NCBI GenBank assembly: GCA_043424675.1
Contig: JBHWPB010000062.1
Span: forward strand, 1-14,102
Source of the DNA: JBHWPB01 sp043424675
GTDB taxonomy: Bacteria > Bacillota > Bacilli > Lactobacillales > Carnobacteriaceae_A
Direction: 5' to 3'
Length of the DNA: 14,102 nucleotides
Each line of letters begins with the position of its first letter. Position 1 is the stretch's first letter. Position numbers and translations under genes: made by a program. Shown piece after piece: positions 7,848-12,777 of the stretch. Below the pieces are notes generated by a model, which was not told the origin of the DNA, searched no databases, and saw only the letters and a list, made by a program, of their open reading frames with translations.

Positions 7848-8498
7848 ATGAAAAAAACAATCGGTGTATTGGGACTGGGACTATTTGGAACTTCTGTTGC
7901 ACGCACCCTCTCCAAGAATAATGTAGATGTTATAGCGATGGACAAGAATATTGATCACTTGGAAGAGCTCGTTGATGAGATAACGTTAGGCGTACAGGGA
8001 GACTTTACTCGTTTAGATCAGTTGGCTGAAGCTGGTTTCGGAGAATGCGATGAAGTTATTGTCGCGGCTTCTCAAAAACTAGAAGACTCTATTTTAGCTA
8101 TTTTGAATTTGCAGAAATTAGATGTCCCTAAAATTACGGTAAAAACAAAAAATGAGGCTTATCAAGAGGTTCTTTTAAAGGTCGGAGCAACACGGGTCAT
8201 TTTGCCTGAGGTTGAAATGGGTTATCAAGTAGGAATGATGTTAGCTAACCCTTCCGTTCACGAGCTGATCAAACTAGACAGTCACTATAATGTGATTGAA
8301 TTTCTCGCTAAAGAGGCATGGGTTGGGAAGAGTGTGGCGTCAATTGATTTTAGAAGAGATTTCGATCTCAACATCATCGCGGTGCAACATGAGCATGAAA
8401 ATGATTATACTATTGAGTTCGGTCCCAACACTATCATTCAAAAAGGTGAGCTATTTATCGGGGTCACTACTGATGAGGGAATGCAGAAACTCATCTGA
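7848..8498 (+). CDS. ktrA: KtrA, RCK-domain gating subunit of the K+ transporter
   Basis: 216 residues, typical of KtrA (about 220). The N-terminal RCK_N/Rossmann domain has the nucleotide motif GLGLFG (G9, G11, G14) and an acidic residue (D33) closing the second strand. It binds ATP/ADP or NAD(H) and gates the KtrB channel as an octameric ring. The C-terminal half (from about residue 135) is the RCK_C (TrkA-C) domain, which in staphylococcal KtrA binds the inhibitor c-di-AMP; that is family knowledge not tested here. The frame extends upstream to a TTG at 7827. ATG 7848 is chosen because GAGGGA lies just before it and MKKTIGVLGLG is the usual family start. A parS/terminator follows its stop. 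Confidence 0.93.
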   Translation: MKKTIGVLGLGLFGTSVARTLSKNNVDVIAMDKNIDHLEELVDEITLGVQGDFTRLDQLAEAGFGECDEVIVAASQKLEDSILAILNLQKLDVPKITVKTKNEAYQEVLLKVGATRVILPEVEMGYQVGMMLANPSVHELIKLDSHYNVIEFLAKEAWVGKSVASIDFRRDFDLNIIAVQHEHENDYTIEFGPNTIIQKGELFIGVTTDEGMQKLI

Positions 8499-8522
8499 TG
8501 TTTTCTATATACAGTTCATTGG

Positions 8523-8567
8523 AAAATCCACAGAATGTTTCACGTGAAACATTCTGTGGATTTTTTT
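8523..8567 (+). terminator. ktr-operon terminator built on a parS palindrome
   Basis: A perfect 42-bp palindrome (8523-8564) lies 24 nt after ktrA and continues into seven T residues (8561-8567), the strongest-looking terminator in the window. The stem could reach 19 bp around a minimal loop. Outside the parS core the arms (AAAATCCACAGAA and its complement) differ from those of the other copies, so the match in the core is not simple duplication of the whole element. Confidence 0.85.
8536..8551. other. parS site 2
   Basis: Second exact TGTTTCACGTGAAACA, centred 2432 bp from the first. It lies in the ktrA-rpsF gap at the middle of the 42-bp palindrome. It is a predicted ParB loading site. Confidence 0.92.
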
Positions 8568-8637
8568 ATTTTTCGTTCCAATCTCCCTTGTCGTCTTTCT
8601 ATATCAGTCGCTTCAAAAAGTAAAAGTATGAAAAGAC

Positions 8638-8666
8638 TTGCTAAAAGCATAAAGACATGATATCAT
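8638..8666 (+). promoter_or_regulatory. Promoter of the rpsF-ssb-rpsR operon
   Basis: -35 TTGCTA (8638-8643), 17-bp spacer and -10 TATCAT (8661-8666), with a TGn extended -10 (TGA at 8658-8660). Transcription should begin near 8673. The -10 lies inside a 10-bp palindrome ATGATATCAT (8657-8666), which may be coincidental. Confidence 0.72.
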
Positions 8667-8699
8667 CTTTAGATGTGAGTATCTAAATATATATAGTTA

Positions 8700-8750
8700 C
8701 TCTCCTTGCTCTTCATAGTAAAAGAAGAGCCACAAGACCATGAGGAGGTG
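8700..8750 (+). promoter_or_regulatory. rpsF leader structure, possible S6:S18 autoregulatory element
   Basis: A perfect 7-bp hairpin (GCTCTTC 8708-8714, GAAGAGC 8724-8730) lies in the rpsF 5' UTR. Outside it, CTCC (8702-8705) can pair with GGAG (8744-8747) of the Shine-Dalgarno, leaving an asymmetric internal loop CACAAGACCATGA on the 3' side. This resembles the known S6:S18-binding leader, in which the complex represses its own mRNA. The conserved CCG of that motif reads CCA here, so the assignment is tentative. Confidence 0.4.
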
Positions 8751-8758
8751 GATGCAAG

Positions 8759-9064
8759 ATGAACGAAGTAAGAGAATATGAACTTTTATACATTATCCGT
8801 CCTGATTTAGATGAGAATGATAGAGATGCTCTAACTGAACGTTTCAATAAAGTTATTGAAGATAACGGTGGAGAAATTTCTGAGTCAAAAGTATGGAGTA
8901 CACGTCGTTTTGCTTATGAAATTGAAGATTATAATGAGGGTATTTATTATCTCGTCAACTTTTCTACAAGCAACCAAGACGCTTTAAACGAGTTTGATCG
9001 TTTAGCTAGTATTAACGATGATATCCTACGCCATATGATTGTACGTCGCGAAGACAGAGAGTAA
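8759..9064 (+). CDS. rpsF: 30S ribosomal protein S6
   Basis: 101 residues, normal for bacterial S6 (about 95-100). It is a small-subunit platform protein that binds 16S rRNA as a heterodimer with S18, whose gene rpsR lies two genes downstream. The N-terminal YELLYIIRPDLDE and the basic C-terminal RHMIVRRE are family hallmarks. The start is fixed by GAGGAGG (8742-8748) about 10 nt upstream; an ATG at 8752 is out of frame. It is the first gene of the rpsF-ssb-rpsR operon, and its stop codon overlaps the edge of the third parS palindrome. Confidence 0.97.
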   Translation: MNEVREYELLYIIRPDLDENDRDALTERFNKVIEDNGGEISESKVWSTRRFAYEIEDYNEGIYYLVNFSTSNQDALNEFDRLASINDDILRHMIVRREDRE

Positions 9065-9065
9065 A

Positions 9066-9081
9066 TGTTTCACGTGAAACA
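9066..9081. other. parS site 3, inside the rpsF-ssb gap
   Basis: Third exact TGTTTCACGTGAAACA, within a 22-bp perfect palindrome (9063-9084) whose left edge overlaps the last two bases of the rpsF stop codon. Only four T residues follow, so termination should be weak, as required for ssb and rpsR expression. It is a ParB loading site placed within a transcribed operon. Confidence 0.92.
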
Positions 9082-9105
9082 TTTTGAAGAGAGAGGAGTC
9101 CAATA

Positions 9106-9612
9106 ATGATTAACAATGTTGTATTAGTCGGACGCTTAACACGTGATGTTGACCTTCGTTATACTTCAAATGGAACAGCAGTAGGTAATTTTTCTTTAGC
9201 TATTGATCGACCATTCACGAATAGCCAAGGCGAACGAGACACGGATTTTATCAACTGTGTGATCTGGAGAAAGTCTGCTGAAACTTTAGCGAATTTCTCA
9301 AGAAAAGGTTCTCTTATTGGTGTAACAGGGCGTATACAGACCCGAAATTATGAAAATAATCAAGGGCAAACAGTATATGTTACAGAAATCGTAACAGAAA
9401 ACTTTCAATTGCTTGAGCCGAAATCTGTTACAGAACGACGAGCCCAAGAGCAAGGAAGCACCGCTCCTGCTACTGGTGGAGGACAACAATCATACAATAC
9501 TAATCAAAATCAAGCTCCTTCCTCAACTCAAGATCCTTTTGCAGATTTTGATGATCCTTTCAAAGAAAGCAGCGACAAAGTAGATATTTCTGAAGACGAT
9601 CTACCATTTTAA
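9106..9612 (+). CDS. ssb: Single-stranded DNA-binding protein SSB
   Basis: 168 residues, the length of SsbA in Bacilli. The N-terminal OB fold (about 1-107) shows MINNVVLVGRLTRDVDLRYT, the FINCVIWRKSAETLANF block and GRIQTRNYENNQGQ. A disordered Q/N/S/T-rich linker (about 110-150) follows, then the acidic protein-interaction tip DISEDDLPF. It binds ssDNA as a tetramer at replication forks and recruits partners such as PriA, RecG, RecO and RecQ through the tip. The full tip and its place between rpsF and rpsR mark it as the essential chromosomal SsbA rather than a phage or competence paralogue. GAGGAG (9093-9098) lies 7 nt before the ATG. Confidence 0.97.
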   Translation: MINNVVLVGRLTRDVDLRYTSNGTAVGNFSLAIDRPFTNSQGERDTDFINCVIWRKSAETLANFSRKGSLIGVTGRIQTRNYENNQGQTVYVTEIVTENFQLLEPKSVTERRAQEQGSTAPATGGGQQSYNTNQNQAPSSTQDPFADFDDPFKESSDKVDISEDDLPF

Positions 9613-9638
9613 TCTAAAAAAAGATAGGAGGATAAATT

Positions 9639-9872
9639 ATGGCTCGTAGAGGTGGAGGAAGACGCCGCAAAGTAGATTTCTTTGCTGCTAACCACATTGA
9701 ATATATTGACTACAAAGATACGAATTTGCTAAATCGTTTTATGTCTGATCGCGGTAAAATTTTACCACGTCGTGCAACAGGAACGTATGCAAAAAACCAA
9801 CGTAAATTGGCAACTGCAGTGAAACGTGCTCGTTTTATGGGACTGCTTCCTTACGTGATAAAAGAAGACTAA
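9639..9872 (+). CDS. rpsR: 30S ribosomal protein S18
   Basis: 77 residues, normal for S18. It has a basic N-terminus (ARRGGGRRRK) and the core motif DYKDTNLLNRFMSDRGKILP, followed by RRATGTYAKNQRK and KRARFMGLLPY. It pairs with S6 in the 30S platform. The position usually held by cysteine in KVCYF reads KVDFF, so this is a cysteine-free S18; the similar KVDYIAANHIEYIDYKD of enterococci supports a Lactobacillales origin. AGGAGGA (9626-9632) is 6 nt from the ATG. It is the last gene of the operon, ahead of the terminator at 9925-9970. Confidence 0.97.
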   Translation: MARRGGGRRRKVDFFAANHIEYIDYKDTNLLNRFMSDRGKILPRRATGTYAKNQRKLATAVKRARFMGLLPYVIKED

Positions 9873-9885
9873 GTAAGACTATAAA

Positions 9886-9909
9886 TAGCACACAGTTTAC
9901 CCTGTGCTA
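9886..9909 (+). other. Hairpin after rpsR
   Basis: A 7-bp inverted repeat (TAGCACA 9886-9892, TGTGCTA 9903-9909) with a 10-nt loop lies just after the rpsR stop. No T-run follows, so on its own it is not a terminator. It may protect the 3' end of the mRNA or assist the terminator that follows. Confidence 0.5.
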
Positions 9910-9924
9910 AATAAAAATATTTAA

Positions 9925-9970
9925 GGACTAGGCGGAGAAAGCTATTATAACTTTCCACCTGGTCCTTTTT
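9925..9970 (+). terminator. Terminator of the rpsF-ssb-rpsR operon
   Basis: A long imperfect stem: GGACTAGG (9925-9932) pairs with CCTGGTCC (9958-9965, one G-T pair), and GAAAG (9937-9941) with CTTTC (9951-9955). A T5 tract (9966-9970) follows. It has the form of an intrinsic terminator 52 nt after rpsR. Confidence 0.82.
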
Positions 9971-10029
9971 ACTTCATAGCACTACATAGGACCTAGCTTT
10001 CAGAAAAGAGGTTAGCTTATTTATAGAAT

Positions 10030-10045
10030 TGTTTCACGTGAAACA
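10030..10045. other. parS site 4, upstream of gdpP
   Basis: Fourth exact TGTTTCACGTGAAACA, centred 964 bp after site 3, within a 22-bp perfect palindrome (10027-10048) followed by a short T-run (10047-10051). It lies between the rpsR terminator and the presumed gdpP promoter. Since the ribosomal operon already has its own terminator, a termination role here would be redundant. Confidence 0.92.
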
Positions 10046-10077
10046 ATTTTTAGACGAAGAGAGCTTTTTTCAAAATG

Positions 10078-10106
10078 TGGTAAATAATGAAGATAAATGA
10101 TAAAAT
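10078..10106 (+). promoter_or_regulatory. Probable gdpP promoter
   Basis: An extended -10, TGATAAAAT (10098-10106), has a poor -35 match TGGTAA (10078-10083) at 17-bp spacing. The start would fall near 10113, giving a leader of about 30 nt. It is plausible because a terminator precedes it, but the -35 is weak. Confidence 0.45.
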
Positions 10107-10143
10107 ACCTTTGATCTAAATATCGTATTTAAAAGGAGATAAA

Positions 10144-12132
10144 ATGGATAATAATGATCAACAATATTCTCCTCCTCAATTAAATTTACAATCTAACTGG
10201 ATGACTTTAGCTATTATAGCTATCTTGTTTTTCATAGTGGTATTGTCATTTGTTGAGGATCTTACTTTTGGGATTATCATTACCGCACTGGCTGCTGGTA
10301 TTGGTATTCTCATGTACCGGATGAGAGTGAAAAATTCAGAAAGAATATTATATTATATCGAAACACTTTCTCATCGAATTAAAAAAGGAGAACAAGAATC
10401 GCTTATAAAGATGCCGATTGGCATTCTTTTGTATGATGAAGACAAAGATGTTGAATGGGCAAACCCCTATCTGATATCTCAAATCTCTGATGATGACATC
10501 TTAGGAAATAAAGTATGGGATGTAATTCCTGAGCTTTCAGATGAAGAGATCGTTAATGAAGAAGATAATGAATTCGTGATTGAATGGAATGATAAAACAT
10601 ATGACGTTTTAATTCAAAAAGAAGTTCGATCTATATATTTCCTAGATATAACGAAATATGCGAATATAGAGAAGAAAGCTCAACAAACGCAGCCCGTCAT
10701 TGGATTTATGATCTTAGATAATTATGACGAGCTCGCTGGTGAGATGGATGATAAAGAAATGTCCCGATTAGACAGTATGTTGACTTCTTATTTTTCTACA
10801 TTTTTTAATGAAAGAAGCATTTACTACAAAAGGCTTGAAAATGATCGTTACCTTTTATTAATGAATTTGAAGGAAAGCGAAAAATTGGAAGAAGAAGGCT
10901 TCAAGTTTATTGACAATATCCGTGAAAAAACTTCTAAGCGAAATATGCCCCTCACTATCAGTATCGGACTTGCCTATGGAGAGAAAACATTTTCAGAACT
11001 TGCTGCTCATGCACAAGACAATGTAGACCTCGCTTTAGGAAGAGGAGGAGACCAGGCGATTGTTGGAGAAATAGATGAAGAACAACGCTACTATGGAGGT
11101 ACCAGCAATCCTATGGTGAAGAGAACGCGTGTTCGGGCCCGCGTCGTAACTCAAGTCCTAGAAGATTTGATGAAAGAGAGCGAGCAAATATTCATCATGG
11201 GGCACCAACGGCCTGATTTAGACGCAATCGGCTCTTCATTAGGAGTCCGTCGTATTGCTGAAATGAACGAAAGAGAAGCCTGGGTGGTTGTTGATTCTGA
11301 CGATTTGAATAAAGATGTTGGCATGTTAATTGCTATCGCAAACGAAGATGAACATATTGGCCCCTACATCATTGAACCAGAAGAAGCTAAGAATAAGGTA
11401 ACCAAAGATAGCCTAGTGATCTTAGTCGACCACCATAAACCGAGCATGAGCATCGTTCCGAAGTTAGTCGAACGCTCAGACAACGTGGCGATTATCGACC
11501 ACCACCGTAGAGGAAATGATTTCCCAGAGGACCCTCTGCTTGTTTACATTGAACCTTATGCTTCGTCAGCGGGAGAACTTGTAACGGAAATGTTTGAGTT
11601 TGTTACGGGAGAAGGACCTCCAATCAATAAACTTGAAGCGACAGGCCTCTTAGGTGGTATAATAGTGGACACGAACAATTTTTCTTTACGAACCGGCTCC
11701 AGAACTTTTAATGCGGCAAGTTATCTTCAATCTGTTGGAGCCAATAATATGTTGATTCAACAGCTTTTAGAAGAGGACAGGGAAGTTTATCTTAAAAGAA
11801 GTCATTTGATTGAAAACATGGAAATTTATAAGAATCGCTTTGCTATTGCAACTGGAGAAGAGAATGAAATCTACAGTGCAGTTGTGACCGCTCAAACAGC
11901 AGACACTATGCTTTCTTTTACAAATATTGAGGCGTCCTTCGTTATTACCTTGCGTCCTGATGGTAAAGTAGGAGTAAGTGCGAGAAGTTTAGGTCAGTTG
12001 AATGTGCAACTTGTAATGGAGGATATGGGCGGAGGAGGCCACTTGTCCAATGCTGCCACTCAGATTGAAGGGAAGTCAATCGCTGAAGTAAAAGAGATGC
12101 TTATCGAAACTTTGAACAAACGCATGAAATAA
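10144..12132 (+). CDS. gdpP: GdpP, membrane cyclic-di-AMP phosphodiesterase (DHH/DHHA1)
   Basis: 662 residues, matching GdpP (YybT), about 655. It hydrolyses c-di-AMP to pApA, controlling a nucleotide that governs K+ and osmolyte uptake and wall stress. Two N-terminal membrane helices (about 20-37 and 40-57) are followed by a PAS-like domain (about 84-160) and a degenerate GGDEF domain (about 175-305, with GRGGDQA). The DHH catalytic domain has H354, D358 and D360 in GHQRPDLDAIGS, D429 in VDHHKPS, the DHH triad 452-454 in IDHHRRG, and D509 in VDTNNF. The DHHA1 domain ends with GGGGH (629-633). All metal ligands are intact. AAGGAG lies 5 nt before the ATG. rplI follows 21 nt later, probably co-transcribed. 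Confidence 0.96.
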   Translation: MDNNDQQYSPPQLNLQSNWMTLAIIAILFFIVVLSFVEDLTFGIIITALAAGIGILMYRMRVKNSERILYYIETLSHRIKKGEQESLIKMPIGILLYDEDKDVEWANPYLISQISDDDILGNKVWDVIPELSDEEIVNEEDNEFVIEWNDKTYDVLIQKEVRSIYFLDITKYANIEKKAQQTQPVIGFMILDNYDELAGEMDDKEMSRLDSMLTSYFSTFFNERSIYYKRLENDRYLLLMNLKESEKLEEEGFKFIDNIREKTSKRNMPLTISIGLAYGEKTFSELAAHAQDNVDLALGRGGDQAIVGEIDEEQRYYGGTSNPMVKRTRVRARVVTQVLEDLMKESEQIFIMGHQRPDLDAIGSSLGVRRIAEMNEREAWVVVDSDDLNKDVGMLIAIANEDEHIGPYIIEPEEAKNKVTKDSLVILVDHHKPSMSIVPKLVERSDNVAIIDHHRRGNDFPEDPLLVYIEPYASSAGELVTEMFEFVTGEGPPINKLEATGLLGGIIVDTNNFSLRTGSRTFNAASYLQSVGANNMLIQQLLEEDREVYLKRSHLIENMEIYKNRFAIATGEENEIYSAVVTAQTADTMLSFTNIEASFVITLRPDGKVGVSARSLGQLNVQLVMEDMGGGGHLSNAATQIEGKSIAEVKEMLIETLNKRMK

Positions 12133-12153
12133 AAAACATAGGAGGCTTATGAT

Positions 12154-12612
12154 ATGAAAGTTATTTTATTAGAAGATGTGAAAAAGCAAGGTAAAAAAGG
12201 TGATGTGGTCGAAGTCGCCGACGGTTATGCAAACAATTACCTTATCAAAAATAATCTTGCAGAACCGGCAACAGCAGGAAACATAAAACAGCTCAAGGCT
12301 CAGCAAGAAGCAGAGCGTGAAGAAGAACAAGCTGAACGTGCCGAAGCTGAAAAACAAAAAGAGATTTTAGAAAAAGATGGTAATGACATTAAGATTTACG
12401 AAAAAGCAGCCGATGATGGACGTTTATTCGGCTCTGTAACGACTATGCAGGTTGCTGATGAAATAGAAGACCAATTGGGCATTAAAGTGGATAAAAGAAA
12501 AATTGAAATGAAAGTTCCTATGCGTGCTTTAGGCTCTCAAAAAATGACAGTGAAGTTACACCCTGATGTAACAGCAACAGTTACTGTTCATGTTTTAGAA
12601 GCCAATGAATAA
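12154..12612 (+). CDS. rplI: 50S ribosomal protein L9
   Basis: 152 residues, normal for L9 (about 148-150). The N-terminal rRNA-binding domain has MKVILLEDVKKQGKKGDVVEVADGYANNYLI-type features (residues 1-31). A long charged connecting helix (about 41-75, rich in E, Q, A and K) and the C-terminal domain with GRLFGSVT and the KMTVKLHPDV strand follow. L9 binds 23S rRNA near the L1 stalk and influences frame maintenance. AGGAGG (12140-12145) lies 8 nt before ATG 12154; a nearby ATG at 12149 is out of frame. It follows gdpP by 21 nt with no promoter seen, and a terminator follows it. Confidence 0.97.
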   Translation: MKVILLEDVKKQGKKGDVVEVADGYANNYLIKNNLAEPATAGNIKQLKAQQEAEREEEQAERAEAEKQKEILEKDGNDIKIYEKAADDGRLFGSVTTMQVADEIEDQLGIKVDKRKIEMKVPMRALGSQKMTVKLHPDVTATVTVHVLEANE

Positions 12613-12640
12613 GCATAAGTTTTAGTAAAAAAATTTTAAT

Positions 12641-12679
12641 AGACTCCGTTCTAGCTTGATAAGGGCGGGGTCTTTCTTT
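12641..12679 (+). terminator. Terminator of the gdpP-rplI unit
   Basis: A 12-bp stem with three G-U pairs (AGACTCCGTTCT at 12641-12652 against AGGGCGGGGTCT at 12662-12673), with a 9-nt loop, is followed by TTCTTT. It lies 28 nt after the rplI stop. An AT-only inverted repeat (CAATTTTTT 12683-12691, AAAAAATTG 12698-12706) follows and may act as an A/T-rich upstream element for dnaB. Confidence 0.85.
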
Positions 12680-12760
12680 AGCCAATTTTTTAAACAAAAA
12701 AAATTGAATGTGAGACAATAGCTAGGTAAGTAGAATATTTTTATATAAGTAAGTAAAGAA

Positions 12761-12777
12761 GAGAGGGAGCACTTTTG
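12761..12777 (+). promoter_or_regulatory. dnaB ribosome binding site and TTG start
   Basis: GAGAGGGAG (12761-12769) sits 5 nt before TTG at 12775. This TTG is the only plausible start: the encoded MAQEQFQDYLPPQNIEAEQ matches the DnaB N-terminus, and the next in-frame ATG is about 160 nt inside the conserved N-terminal domain. No convincing promoter was identified in 12680-12760; TAGAAT at 12731-12736 is a possible -10 without a good -35. Confidence 0.75.

Noticed and set aside
8296..8547. Plus-strand 83-codon open frame overlapping the end of ktrA
   Set aside because: It overlaps ktrA in another frame and runs into the parS palindrome; its composition is not protein-like.
8525..8562. DnaA boxes in the arms of the 42-bp palindrome (ATCCACA and its complement)
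   Set aside because: They match only seven of nine DnaA-box positions, with no further boxes nearby; the arms are explained by the palindrome and terminator.
6104..10045. Noc-binding sites instead of parS
   Set aside because: Noc sites have the ATTTCCCGGGAAAT type core (CCCGGG centre); all four palindromes here have the CACGTG centre of ParB sites.
6104..10045. A mobile repeat or transposon-end family as the cause of the four identical palindromes
   Set aside because: Identity stops at the 16-bp core (flanking arms differ), there are no target-site duplications or transposase remnants, and the core equals the known parS sequence.
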